Source: Prunus persica
Lineage: Eukaryota; Streptophyta; Magnoliopsida; Rosales; Rosaceae
Length of the DNA: 64,000 nucleotides
Assembly (NCBI RefSeq): GCF_000346465.2
Contig: NC_034016.1
Span: 12,457,805-12,521,804 of the forward strand
Direction: 5' to 3'
Shown here: positions 46,707 to 58,435 of the stretch, piece by piece
How the letters are laid out: every line of letters starts with the position of its first letter
Numbering within the stretch: position 1 is the stretch's first letter
Translations under genes and position numbers: made by a program
Notes under the pieces: model-generated
What the model was told of the DNA's origin: nothing
The model's database searches: none
The model's input: the letters and a program-made list of their open reading frames with translations, nothing else

Positions 46707-49700
46707 AACACTAGAAGGTCAAAATATAAACTTGCAATAGAACTGAGATAGACATAAAGTTTAACTGGCCAGCAAATATTAGCAATTATTAAGTTACGTA
46801 CAAACTTCTTTTCCTTGTCAACTGAGGCTAGAAGCTCCTCCTGTTTATGGCGGGCTTCCTCAAGTGCCTGCAAAAATGAAACAAGAAGAAAATGTCTAGA
46901 TTTTCTTTTTCTGGCTTTAACTTTGTATGCAACTTCTATAATAATTCAAGAGTATCAAGATTTTACTTTCTTGGCTTCTGACAGCTCTTGTTCCAAAGCA
47001 TTGACGCGGTCAAGAGCAGCCTTCAGCTTTTCCTCCTTTTGAGTCTCAACCTTGACAAGAATAGGCACATAAAGAAAATGTACTTGATTACATTTATTTT
47101 TCTCTTGATTTGGATCTTTAGTTTCTGTTCCTTAATTTTTGTTTTTGTATGCAACTTCACTGACAGAATTCAAGAATACCAAGATGATTACCTGCTTGGT
47201 TGAGGACAGCTCTTGTTCTAAGGCACTGAGTCGGTTGAGAGCAGCGTTCAGCTTTTCGGCCTCTTTCTCAGTTCCCTTGTCAACCATTGCCTCAAAATAT
47301 GGGCTATTACATATTCTGGGAGTTAAAAGCTGCAAACGATAAAGCAAATCAAAACATAAAATGATAATGGCCCAGCAAGTGCCAGATGCAGAATTTTATC
47401 CTCATGGAGGCTAAGCTGAACTATAATAAGACTAAAAAGTTTTGAAAAAGAGAGACGTTGAGAGTTAAGTGTTAACTAATCCATAAGTAGGTAAATCTAA
47501 ATATGCAAATGGTTTTCGTGATTAAAAAAAAAACATAGTTGCTTGCAAGAAGCTACAAAAGAGTTGCCCAATGATGCTTGAAGGGGGTTGTAAACCTGAA
47601 GTTTTATGCATATGAAAGAAAAAGGGATGAAGTTGCAAATAGCCACCCTCTTTTGAGTAGCAAAACTTATATTAGGATGCTAAAAGCCTGAAACTAGTAA
47701 AGAAAACAAAGGTATCGCAGAATTCACATGTTTGGGTCACAATTGTAAAATGTAGATGGAACATGAAAGTTCCCTAAGCTTACATCTTCAGGCACAGAGG
47801 AGAGATGATCCACATGCATTTCAGCCTCTAAAAAGGTTTCTGAGCAGAAAGAATCCATTCTCTTCATGCAGGACCATGCCAAGAGAAAATAACAAAGAAA
47901 TAGAAAGTCAGGAAATTGATCATTTATAAAAACTGAAAGAAGACAGTTAAAGACAAAAAAAACAAAAACAAAAACGCAAACTTGGGCCAAGGTCTCCATA
48001 CATTTGTGCAAGCCCGATCATCTTCAGAGATTATCTTCTCCTCATCAGAGAGTGTCTTCTCCGGTTCAGAGATTGTCTTCTCCGGTTCAGAGATTGTCTT
48101 CTCCTCTTTCTCCTTTTTCTCCTTTTTCTCCTCTTTCTCCTCTTTCTCTTCTTTCTCCTCCATATCACCTGATGGAGTGTTGTTTGTGCTTTTTGCCTCA
48201 CGATAACTCTGAACCATCTGCCTCATGAAAATAACAGATGTTGTGATCTTTTGTTCACGTTACACTAAGAATTAGGAGATGTCACAATCAAAGAAAAGTC
48301 AAATACTTGTTGATAAAATTAGTTGGTTTACCACTATTCCCAAAGGCTAAGCTGTTAAATTGTGGGCCAACAATTATTTATTATTCTAACATTCCCTCAC
48401 ATGTGGGCCTCTTTCCAACAACACTAGAGCCCAACATGTTGAATTCAACCTAATATTGAGAGGTTGTAATTGAGGGATTCGAACTTAGGTTGGTGATTGA
48501 ACAAAATCCCCAAAAGCTTAAGTTGTTAGGTTTGTGGTCAATAATTATTTCATGTTCTAACAGTAGAAAATCACCTTCATTATTTCTGGATCGTTCCATG
48601 GGCCCTTATCTGATATCATACAGCCACCCTTATCAGCACAAGTACAAGTACCACCCAAAAACTCTGGCAGCTCGCTGCAGGTTCATTATAAGAAAGAGTG
48701 TTATCACAGGAAGCTTGATTAGCTTAGATTGAACTAGATATAGATTAACATACAGCAAGATGAAGAACAGGACTGAAGAAAATATATTTTTCTGAAAAGG
48801 ACATACATACCTAGCCTCAATTATTTCAAGCAACTTGCTCTGGTATTGATTTCCAAGAACCTAATGCATAATCACCAGCACCTTTAGCACAGTACTAGAT
48901 CAAAATTTCAAATTAGCACTAATTTATAGTGAACAAATGGCAGAAACTTACGTTAATTTTTGCAGTGGTCTTGGGATCAAGGAAAGATTTGACAGTGTTC
49001 CATAAGAGCCTAAATCCAGAACCAGCATTGATGATGAACATACGGTTCAGGGTCTACATCAAACAAAAGATTCAATCAGCGCCACAGAATACAAAGACTA
49101 CCTTTCATGCTACGGAACCAAGCCAAGAAGCTTGTTAAATGCGAACTTGAAATGATACAGCTTTTTACAGGATACCTCAGGATAATTGTCACCATCAACC
49201 TTCTGAAGGCGCTGGATAAGTTCCCTTGCAGATTTATTTAAGCTTGTAAGCCCCTGCACACCGATTATACGAACACCTATTACCTCTCTTAAAAATTAAA
49301 ATTAAAAGTATGGAAAAATTTAAATGAAATAACATCATGTTTGACACCTGCAACCAGCAGATCTCCATCATTAACTCAATGAAAAGATCACTTTGTCGTC
49401 AGTATAATTGAGTATCTCCAATTGGCCTAAATTAAAAGAATGAGTTTTCACGTACCACTCCTTGTACATCCAGAATTGTGGTGCTCTGATCAATGTGCTT
49501 CTTTGCTGCAATGGAACAGGCAGGGAATTTACATATAAAGGTCCTCTCAAACTCCCGTATGTGGTACTTCACATAACGTTCCATTGACGTCACTTGCATC
49601 AGTTTGTTAGAATCAACTTGACCAAGTCTCTCCATGTAGACCGGTCGTCCATCCTTATCAACTCCATGATGCCCTTGTGGATAGTATTTCAAGACTTCAT

Positions 49701-52700
49701 CAACTTCCTTGAACTCAAAGTCCTTAACAAGGAAATAACCAAAGGGGAAAGTTCAGACACATATTAGATAGTCAGGCTAAATTGTCTCCACTATATTCCC
49801 AGATTGATAGAAGCATTGAAGAATACCTCCATAATAGTGTCAGCACCAAATTCCTGCCTCCACTGTAGCATGTCAGACCACATTTGCTTTGTTTTCTCAA
49901 GGTCAAATTTCCGGGCCCTTAGAAATCTGCACCATCATACAAGAATATAACAAACAATCTATTCATAACCGGATAATAGCAACTCAGGCACCACAAATCA
50001 ATGTTAATAGCAATCAAACAGAGAATGTGTAACCTTAGCATCATATGAGTATCATCATGTTTTGAGGGCAGTAGTTCTTCCGAGATAAGTGCTTGCCGGA
50101 GTTCCTGAGCTGCCTTTAGCTCCTCTGCATCAATGTCATCCTCCATAGGGAAAGACATTACCTTGCTGTTCCTTCGACCCTTATTGAAGGAGTTTGTAAT
50201 CATGTTGGCTGCCTTCTTAAAAGACCCAAGCTTTGTTTTCCTCTCATCCTCAGAGTTTTCATCTACATACAGAATATGTGAAAATAAATAGACCCACAAA
50301 CACAAGGCTTTTACTTTTCCATTTTCTCCTAGATATTATGAAATCAAAATGCAACCAAGAACAAAATGAAAATGAGTGATTTGAATTGGAAAAAGAACAA
50401 ACCAAAACTGAGACCATGAATGTTAGCTAAACAAATTCAACAAAAGAATATCCTTTTTGTAGGGTACTTTGTACTGTTACGTCTATTTAGAAGGAAATAT
50501 CTACTTTTAAAGTAATGGGTATATTCTTGAACAATTTTTCTCTGCAAATATAAAGAAAAGAATGACATCTCTGCCTGCAACTCACCCAGTTGTGTTGATA
50601 TTTGATTAAGAGAAACAATTTTTGATCTTCTTCTGTCAAAAATGTATTGGGCTGAAACCAAAAATCTGAACCCATGACCCCAAAACATGCTTGGTAGATC
50701 CCAAAAGTCCCTGAGAGCACTCTATCTCTTAACCACAAGAAATGGTGGGCAACACAATTTCCTCCATTAGAGGTTGTCTGGCGGCCGCAAAGGCCACGAT
50801 GGTGGCGCGTGGGTTGCCGGGGCCGCTCCTGGCGCATGGAAATGGCAGCGAAGGCCACCCAATCCCACGCGCGCGAAATAGGATCGTTTTTTTATTTTTA
50901 TGTTTCTTATTTCGAACGCTAGCGGCAAGCTCAATCAAACAGCGAATATCGTTTTTTGATTCCTTGGTATTGTTAGGGCGGCCTGTTTAGAAGCAAATAT
51001 CTACCTGTAAAGTTATATGCTTTGAAATTATTGTTTTTTTAATACACATTTTTGTGATACATTCTAAATTTTAGGCTAAATTGTAGAAATGGTCCATCGA
51101 CTAAGACCCAACTTTACATTTCGCTACTCATGTTGCAAAATTGTTATAGTCGTACTTCAGTTAGATCTTGCGTTGCACCACTAGTCCTTTCCATCAATTT
51201 TGTTTGTTTTTCCGTCAAAATTGATCACATGTCAGACACATGATAAATATTTTAAGCGTAACTAAGACTTTTACCTAGCCACCACCTCCTTCTACCTAAA
51301 CACAACCACACGCCATCCTCTTCCCCCCAAATCTGCCCATCCATCTACCTCACCAACCCAGCAACCCAAACCATCCCAGATGGCCCAAAGCCTCCGGCAC
51401 CTTCTGGTGACAAATTCCAAGTCTCCTCTGGTATGTCAACCACTTCCCCTCCAAAAACCATGATGAATTTTATCTAGACATAGTAAAATGCATCAACACG
51501 GTTTTCTTTGCCTCCAACTAATGAGGTGTAGCTCAACTTTGGGTGGCACAAGAGCTCCTTATGTTCTCCGAAAATCAACTTGCTACTAAAATCAACTTCC
51601 CCAATCACCAAATCCATTTCTTCCCCACATGCTCAAATGGGGAGACTGGGTTTATTATTTTATGAGTTTATTTATCTAATAAATATTTTATATGGGATTT
51701 CCCAATTTGCCCTTAATTTTGACAGAAAATTTAACTCTGTTGACGAAAAGACCAATAATACAACACGAGATCTAATTGAAGGATGACCATAACAATTTTG
51801 CGACACGAGGGATGAAAAGTAAAGTCAGGTCTTATTTGAGGAACTATTGCTACAATTTAGCCTAAAATTTATATCTCCATTTACATCTCTCATTGATATA
51901 AATAGATTTTTTACCCTAGTGGGAAGATAAAACTTGGAAATGTAATTTCCATTGTGAGATGCGAAAGTGATGCAAATCAGATTTACAGAGGTTGCATTAG
52001 TGGGGAGCGTAAATCATATTTACATTCCCAATTTTACACATACACATTGAAGATGCTCTAAACTTATTTCTTACTCCACATTCACATCCATGTTTTGCTC
52101 TTACATGCAAAATTCCGTACTCTCTCTTTTTCTCAGTGTGTCCCTCCAATTGGGGATGTAAAATAAGTTGCATCCTTCCATCTCTTTTTTAATCTATTGA
52201 TGGGGTGGGAGTTTTACAACTCCATTTCCTGGTCCATTGGAGTGAACAAAAGCCATTGGGGATGAAAATCAGTCACATCTCCATCCCTATTTACATATGC
52301 ATTGAGGATGCTGTAATGATTGGACTCAAATTCTAAATAGTGGGACTAGAACTCGATTAGCATATGCTCTATATGTTAATCGGTAGTGGAAAATACTTCA
52401 TCACACACACTATCAACCACTTGAATCATCATATTCTTGATCCTAATTGTGTCTTTCTTTTAACCTAATAACCAGGTTGGTGTAAGGGAGGAGATTGCAT
52501 AAAAACCATGACTGGAGAACTTACTCTATCCCTTAACTACATTATCTCTCATTTAACCATAAGAAAGAGATTAAGAGGACTTAAAGCATGTACGTAAGCT
52601 AATCTATATTGCTTGTTTGTGTTTTTCTGCTCTAGGCAAACCCCTAAACCTTTGACCCCAAAAAAGAGCAAACCCTAAACCTATAATGTAATATTGTATT

Positions 52701-52978
52701 GAAATTTTGTGTGTTTATCTTCATATTTCCTTATCAATATGGGAAACCTAAGAACTCAAAAATGTTGATGAATTCAATTTCAGAAGATCACATATATGAG
52801 CATCAAACTACATATTCATTTCATAACAATCATTAGAATAATATGTGGGATTTCATGTAAAAACCTAAAAATCATGAAGATCATTCCAAAGATTGAGGAA
52901 GAACATATGTAGAGAGACAAGTATTGGATGCCATAACTTACCAGGTTTAAGGTTTCGGTCAACTTCAGATCCAGACAT
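46631..52978 (-). CDS. Sec14-nodulin phosphatidylinositol transfer protein, rebuilt C-terminus (copy C)
   Basis: Coding exons in transcript order: 52942-52978, 50034-50262, 49827-49926, 49456-49722, 49176-49253, 48952-49053, 48811-48860, 48575-48674, 48002-48217, 47784-47861, 47192-47329, 46967-47050, 46631-46867. In frame, 571 residues if the last exon is read to its stop. The start [12 protein letters not shown] and the whole CRAL-TRIO part are intact and close to B and D. Beyond that C differs: exon 9 is 72 codons (31 in B, 23 in D) with Glu/Lys repeats and a doubled TISEPEK; the membrane segment of the nodulin module is gone, a short exon joining EAMVDKG to the coiled-coil end; and a second coiled-coil exon ([18 protein letters not shown]) follows. 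The last exon lacks the early stop of B and D and reads into a hydrophobic tail containing [14 protein letters not shown]. Intron 1 is 2.7 kb and holds transposons. It could be a neofunctionalised gene or one on the way to loss. Confidence 0.8.
48002..48217 (-). repeat. Glu/Lys repeat exon of copy C
   Basis: Codons GAG-GAG-AAA and GAG-AAA repeat many times at 48085-48165, followed by two exact copies of ACAATCTCTGAACCGGAGAA and one diverged third. The reading frame is kept throughout, as expected of slippage in units of three under coding constraint. Confidence 0.8.
48340..48563. repeat. Pair of direct repeats in intron 8 of copy C
   Basis: AAGGCTAAGCTGTTAAATTG ... CAATTATTTATTATTCTAAC (48340-48390) and AAAGCTTAAGTTGTTAGGTT ... 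AATAATTATTTCATGTTCTAAC (48511-48561) are diverged direct copies about 170 bases apart. They may be remnants of a short LTR-type element; the type is uncertain. Confidence 0.45.
51074..51862. mobile_element. MULE-like element in intron 1 of copy C
   Basis: Terminal inverted repeats GGCTAAATTGTAGAAATGG (left) and GGCTAAATTGTAGCAATAG (right, other strand) continue for about 30 bases. Flanks TAAATTTTA (51065-51073) and TAAAATTTA (51863-51871) match at 8 of 9 positions, consistent with a Mutator-type 9 bp duplication. The interior has a C-rich block (51280-51420, CCACCACCTCC...) of unknown origin. No transposase. Confidence 0.75.
51875..52320. mobile_element. Possible MITE(s) of the GATGCTCTAA type, intron 1 of copy C
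   Basis: ACATTGAAGATGCTCTAAAC (52044-52063) and GCATTGAGGATGCTGTAATG (about 52300) are typical right ends of common plant MITEs, and TTTACAT and CTCCATTT words recur on both strands. Left ends could not be paired with certainty; two overlapping elements are likely. Confidence 0.35.
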
Positions 52979-53320
52979 ATTGTCGATCGAACACGATTAA
53001 TATATCTCACAAGGTTGCTCAAGTGTTTTGAGACCGCCAGAGGATAGGAGAGTCAAGCACTTATGTATCATAAGGTGCTCAAAACTAGAGCCCTCGGGAG
53101 ATATATGTCTCTACCTATAACCTTGTACATACCAAAACAAAACACAAATCAAAGATTACAAAAAACAGACATTCAAGAAAAAGCCAAAGGCAGAAACAAT
53201 CAGGTAAGTAGCATGCATGGAAGTAATTAGAATCAAATTAATAAGAAACCTGATCAATATTACCAAATTTGAAGGGAAAAAAAATTGTGCAGGTGAGAAT
53301 ACCTTTTGACAAGAATGTAG

Positions 53321-53452
53321 GGGGTTAGGTGGGGCTAATAACTTCAGTGATTTTGAGCACTACACCCCCACATCCATGGTCAGAGTTCAACTATCGCCCT
53401 CCCCCGCCCTTCTTCCGGCTTTAGACTTGCTTTGTATCGGAAAAAAAAAAAA
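53321..53452 (+). mobile_element. SINE upstream of copy C with 10 bp target duplication
   Basis: GGGGTTAGGTGGGGCTAATA (box-A-like) and GGTCAGAGTTCAACTATC (box-B-like) lead to a body ending TTTGTATCGG and an A run. It is flanked by AAGAATGTAG (53311-53320 and 53453-53462). The duplication splits the leader word shared by copies B, C and D, so the insertion came after the gene duplication. It lies in the promoter/leader zone of copy C. Confidence 0.85.
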
Positions 53453-53486
53453 AAGAATGTAGAGGGTAGGAGATAAAAGTGGTAAG

Positions 53487-53496
53487 CATTTATATG
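53487..53496 (-). promoter_or_regulatory. TATA box of copy C
   Basis: Minus strand CCATATAAATG, at the place that corresponds to the TATA-like box of copy B (both preceded on plus by GTGGTAAGCAT). A T22 tract at 53590-53611 lies upstream and is absent from B and D. Confidence 0.5.
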
Positions 53497-53916
53497 GCCC
53501 GGATTAATCTCAGAGATTGCACGGCCAGAGAGGGAAGACGAGGATGACATGACTGATATAGAAAAGAAAGAGTTAACAAGAATGGAGAGTTTTTTTTTTT
53601 TTTTTTTTTTTCATTTCCATTGACATGGTCTCTGCTGTGCACGCATTGCCCACTTTTGGCTTTCTGTTGGAAGAGAAAGACAGTATGCGAAATGCAAGCC
53701 ACCCCATTCAATCTCATTCTTTGTTTTCCGAGCAAAAACCAACTTTTTGTTTTGTGTTTTCCAAACGGCATTTACCTATTTCCAGGCAAAATTACTATAA
53801 CTCTTGTGCATGCTTTATCCTTTTTTTATATTTAAAATCATATTAACTGACAATATGATGCGACCATTGACTTGTAGTTATTCGATCAACTGTAATAGCC
53901 AACTGTTAATTTTAAG

Positions 53917-55806
53917 AATAATGCTATTCTTATCATATTTTTTATACCACAATTCTATGCCACATGATGTGACACCTTACTTAGACATGTCAGGTCATTT
54001 AATTTCATTTTAAGTTATCTTATTTTTCATTCATTTTGATTAATATATTTAATAATTATAAATAATAATAAACTTTGGCAGACTTCTCATATTCTTGCGT
54101 CTTCCTCGAGTTTTTATATAAATAAAAAAAAGCCAAAATTTACTCCCTATTTTCATAAATGTCAGTTTTTATAAAAACTTCTAAAACTAGCCAAAAACTC
54201 AGTTAAATATACTCAAATGCCCTCAAAACAAAAACCCATATAAACCTAAAAACTAAAAAATAAACAAGACACCACCATCCCAGCCTATCCCAGTTGCCCC
54301 CACTCTTCTCTCCTTTCTTTCTTTCTTTCAATTCAACAACTCACCACCTTGTCAACCTCCACACCCAAAGCCATTTTCCCAACCTCACAGCCCCAATTCC
54401 CCAAGTCACACCCACCACCCCAAATCTCTTCCATACCCACAACCAGCTCCCAACAACATCTTCCCCAACACAAGAATTCCTTGACTATTTGCCCCAACCC
54501 CAACCACTCCCCCAAGATCTTCCACCCCATGCCATTTTTTTTTAATCAACAAAGGTACCCCATTTGTCATCAATGTTGTAAAACAAGAACCGCTAAAAAA
54601 AAAAATTAAACTTGTTCGAATAAAAACAAAGGGATTACAATCCAAAGTACAGTTTTGAAAATAATCCATAGCAAAATTGAAAATATCCGATATTGCTTAA
54701 GATGAGGTCTCATTTCCCATTACTTTCTGATTTTTTTTTATGTTGACTTCTTCAACTTCATCGAGAACCGAATTCATGTACTCATCAAAACCAATGATTC
54801 GGCCTGCAATCACAAGCCAAATCTAAATCCGAGCTTTACTTTGAAGGAACCTGAAAATCAAATTAATGGGTTGGGTCATAATCCTCTGGTGCTCGCCATG
54901 GATGTGAAATTCAATGGGTTTCGGGTCATAGACAGAGGTTCTAGTCAAAGAGACTTTGAAATCGAAGGAGCTCATTTTTTTTTTCTTGTTGGGTGTAGCT
55001 TTGCCTTGTGTCACTTACCTACTTTTATCTAGTAGGGTTTTCCTTCTTAGGTTTTATGTGAGTTTAAATATTGAGGGTATTTGAGTCTATTTAACTGAGT
55101 TTTTGGCTAGTTTTTAAAGTTTTTATAAAAACTGACATCTATGAAAGTATGAGGTAAATTTTGGCTATTTTTGATAAAAACTCGTCCTCTTCCTGCACCA
55201 CTCTTCCTCTCCCCCAATCAATTTCCTCCTCCCTCTTGAAAGTCCCTCTAAACCTTTTATCCTCCCTATCTCCTCCTTTCCAGAACAAATGGAAAAAGCA
55301 TCACAATAGATACAAAAGAGTAAATTTAGAAAAAAAACATAGCAGGGTCAATGCAATTAATAGGAAAGACTAATCATCGTAGATAGATATGAGAACTTTC
55401 TGCCATGAACAATGGCCCAACGCTTAACATGATATAGACATTTTTCTTCCTTTCGAGTCCTTTAATTTTCAATGAAACAATTAGATAAAATCATTCTTTA
55501 TAAAAGTAAAAAGGAAAGAAAAGATGGTTTGCTAAAATCTAATAAGAACCAACTAAAATAATGGAGAACGGAGAATGGCCGGAAGGACAAGAAGGGAGAA
55601 GGCTGAGAAGGTGGGAGAGAGAAGAAAGAGATGGAGTGGAGAATAAAACGTAAGATCTAATCAATTTTTTTTACAGGGGCATTTAATTAAAAAAAATTAA
55701 GAAACTTAAAATTAAATTAAATGACATGGCGTATCCAAATAACATGCCACATCATGTGATATAGAATTATGGTATAAAAATGTGGTAAGAGTAACTATAA
55801 CATTAC
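53917..55806. mobile_element. 1.9 kb TIR element, host of a nested MULE-like element
   Basis: The left arm (about 53917-54012, with TATACCACAATTCTATGCCA and CACATGATGTG) and the right arm (about 55705-55806) are inverted copies over about 95 bases, both going on to GTCATTTAATTT.ATTTTAAG. The left outermost bases lack about six present on the right, so exact ends and target duplication are unclear. Superfamily not assigned. The element at 54132-55165 is inserted in it. Confidence 0.65.
54132..55165. mobile_element. Nested 1.0 kb long-TIR (MULE-like) element
   Basis: Inverted arms of about 115 bases: left GCCAAAATTTACTCCCTATT, right (other strand) GCCAAAATTTACCTCATACT, both with TGTCAGTTTTTATAAAAACT and AGCCAAAAACTCAGTTAAAT. 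The interior includes a long C/T-rich, Pro/Thr-like block (54270-54540) open in several frames that may be captured host sequence; no known protein is recognised. Confidence 0.75.
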
Positions 55807-57300
55807 TCAATTTTATCTGTTTTTCTTGTCACTAGAAAACTAATTGTTTGCTTTACATTATAGGGAGAGTAACAGTTCTGTTGTATTGTACATGCACTTT
55901 CGACTCTAACCATATTAAAATAACTAAAATAAATTGGTGTAATATTAACTAGCTTGATCTAGTGATATTCACTTCCATTTAGCTAAAAGTAAAATAACAT
56001 TCATATGGTAAGTACAGGCCAACTAGTCAATTTAGCACATTGTCCTTCTAAAAATAGTTTTGTCACGTACTTAGATGCATCAAAGGAGGTGGAGTTTAGG
56101 GGGCGCGGGGGGTTGTTGTACCAACGGGCCCAATAAGAGCCCATTACATGTCCAAACATTGCACCGATGAAAGAGGAGGATTTTGGGAAGAAATTGGTTC
56201 ATAAATTCAAGAGTAAAGTTAGCACCTGCCTGTGGGTTATACAAAGGTTGGTGTGCGGTTTGCATATCAATGTATGTCAAGAATTCAAGGTTATATGTAG
56301 ACAAGAAGCAAGGAATTCGATATGGGGATCTCGTTTCTGCACAAGCGATCCCAGTTACCCAATTTTAGCTTTGGGTGGAGCACATTCTCACTCGAGGTGC
56401 GTTGAGGCAAGAGGTTTCTTGCCATAGTAGAGTTTTTGAGAATTGCCAAGACGATTTTCAAGAGATTTAAGAGGTTCTAGAGGTCAACAATTGTCCACGG
56501 TTGATTGATAGTTCACAAGGTGGAGATCGGTTAAGATTGGCTCACCATGAGATGCAGGAAATAATACTGAAGCAACGACTGGTCGGAAATCGTTGAAGAG
56601 GAGTAGAAGCCGCACAGCAGGCTGAAGTATAGTCCATTGATAACAAGGTCTTGGAAGGGGGTTCCTACATGTTCATTACTTGCATTAATTTGAAAATGAT
56701 GACTATAGATACCGCCCAGTTTAGCATGTTATAACGTACCAAAATATCTTGTAAAAAAACATTTTTATATAATCTTTCTATGATGAATTATTTGAAAATA
56801 TGGGCGTATTTCATATATAATTGGGTTGAATATGCTCTCCCTACTTTCTGGGGAGCTAATCATTGGAGCTTAAAGACTTTTAAACGTGTCATAAATATTG
56901 GGTACCCATGGGTTTTCATAATCTTTTCATGGGCTGTTGCCTCTGGGAAGACTTCAATATGCTCTCCCCAGTTTTTGGGGAGCTAAAGATAGGAGCTTAA
57001 AGACTTTTAATGGTTGTTGCAGAAGCACTATATATAAAAGTACCATATATAGGTTTTTCTAATGCAAATAACTATAATTCAAAATCAATAAAAATGAAAA
57101 AAAATATAAAAAGGTTGTTGCAGAAGCCCTGAACAACCAGAAACATGAACAAAAACAGGTTAACATGAACAGATTATAATACTTGATATGAACACAAAAA
57201 TGACACGAAGTGTGAACACGAATACTAAAACGCATTGGAATAGTGTACGGCATGATCTTGACACAACAAACTTGTTTAATTGGCATTTTTATCTAAACTC
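55807..57300. other. Gene-free interval with a local duplication
   Basis: A block of about 60 bases (TATGCTCTCC...GGGGAGCTAA...GGAGCTTAAAGACTTTTAA) occurs at 56829-56881 and again at 56958-57010; TGGTTGTTGCAGAAGC is also repeated (57012, 57112). A GC-rich patch at 56099-56140 is of unknown nature. No gene supported. Confidence 0.45.
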
Positions 57301-57690
57301 CTTTGCAGCCAGAGTCCTCTTCTGCATTCTGCATGTGGATCGCAAAAACCTGCATCTTTTGCAAACTGTATTGGTTTCAAATAGGTTCTTTTGTTCCATG
57401 GTGTTTGGTGAGAGAAGTGCCCTGCTCTGGTTTTGCTGTGACTAACAACATTTGACCAACCCCTCGGTGCAACCTTCCCTCCTTAACAGCTGCGTCTACA
57501 TTGATGATAAGAAGAAAATAAAAAAACGGAGGCGGTGAGGTTTCCAGTTTTCAGTCCACTGCTTGAAGCTTTCCAATGCAAGGTAGAATTCATGTCATTG
57601 CAAATAGCCTGACAAAGACAAAAAATTTCCACTTCATCCCTCCCTAGAACCATGCAAACCTGAATCAACAAATCCACCAAACTGACCCCT
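57300..57690 (-). pseudogene. Second LINE RNase H-like remnant, shared 3' flank of copies C and D
   Basis: 57573-57680 aligns closely with 46537-46640 (AATGCAAGGTAGAATTC.TGTCAT and CCATGCAAAC.TGAA). The minus frame reads VCMVLGRDEVEIFCLCQAIC like the C-side copy VCMVLRREEVEMSAYLCWAV. It therefore belongs to the duplicated block that includes the SFH gene, showing that the duplication reached beyond the coding region. It is interrupted by the hAT element at 57697. Confidence 0.6.
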
Positions 57691-57696
57691 TCGGGT

Positions 57697-58421
57697 CACT
57701 GGCGGATTCAGAATTTTTTTAACGGAGGTGCAATATTGACTAAGTATGAAAAATGGTTTTTCGGAATAATCATTTTCTCAAGATAATTTTTTGGCGGCTT
57801 TTATTCCTTACACATAAAATAAGAAAACTGTTGATTTTATGAGATTTTAGTATGAAGTATATATTAACTTAGGGCTCGTTTAGGACTGCTTCTCTAGGAA
57901 GTACTTCTACTCATAAGCGCTTCTAACAAAAGCGCTTTTATTATAAAAATCTTGAATTTTCATAAAAAATTTATGTGCTTCGTGGAAAAGCACTTGGGAG
58001 TGCTTCCTGAAGAAGCACATGGCAGGTGCTTCTCCAGGAAGCGCTTCTAAATTTTTTTGCCAAACGCTGTCAGAAACGTTTTTAGTTATTAGAAAGCGCT
58101 TTTAGCCCTTCAAGAAGCACTCCCAAACAGGCCATTAATGGGCCATCATTTTTAGCCTAAATCGTATTTTGCACTAAAACCGATTTTTCATATTTTGATT
58201 TGGTGGGAATTTGATTTTCTAGTATTTTTATTTGAATCCAAATGGGGGGTACTTCCTTATTTACATTGTAAACTTAAGTAACATTTACTTAAATGTTGAA
58301 AATGAAAATAAGGTAATCTGTACTCCAGTTGAGCAAAGGCGCAATCTGAAGTGCCTACAATGGTTTTTCCGGTGAGAGAAGGTGCATCTGCACCTCCTTG
58401 CGTCTTAATGATCCGCCACTG
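57697..58421. mobile_element. 725 bp hAT element with perfect 8 bp target duplication
   Basis: Ends CACTGGCGGATTC and (other strand) CAGTGGCGGATC, flanked on both sides by CTTCGGGT (57689-57696 and 58422-58429). An 8 bp duplication plus CA.TGGCGGAT ends is the hAT pattern. Removing it restores the alignment of the copy D flank with the copy C flank. It carries the Tourist-like MITE 57872-58134. No transposase. Confidence 0.88.
57872..58134. mobile_element. Foldback Tourist-like MITE nested in the hAT element
   Basis: Left GGGCTCGTTTAGGACTGCTT, right (other strand) TGGCCTGTTTGGGAGTGCTT, with target duplication TTA (57869-57871, 58135-58137). The body is filled with AAGCGCTT / AGAAGC words on both strands, giving a near-continuous hairpin. 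Confidence 0.82.
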
Positions 58422-58435
58422 CTTCGGGTCACCCG

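Noticed and set aside
48004..48228. Ser/Pro-rich plus-strand frames opposite copy C exon 9
   Set aside because: Antisense shadow of the Glu/Lys repeat exon.
54294..54609. Pro/Thr-rich frames of 83-86 codons
   Set aside because: They lie in the C/T-rich core of a MULE-like element, are open in several frames at once and have no known domain.
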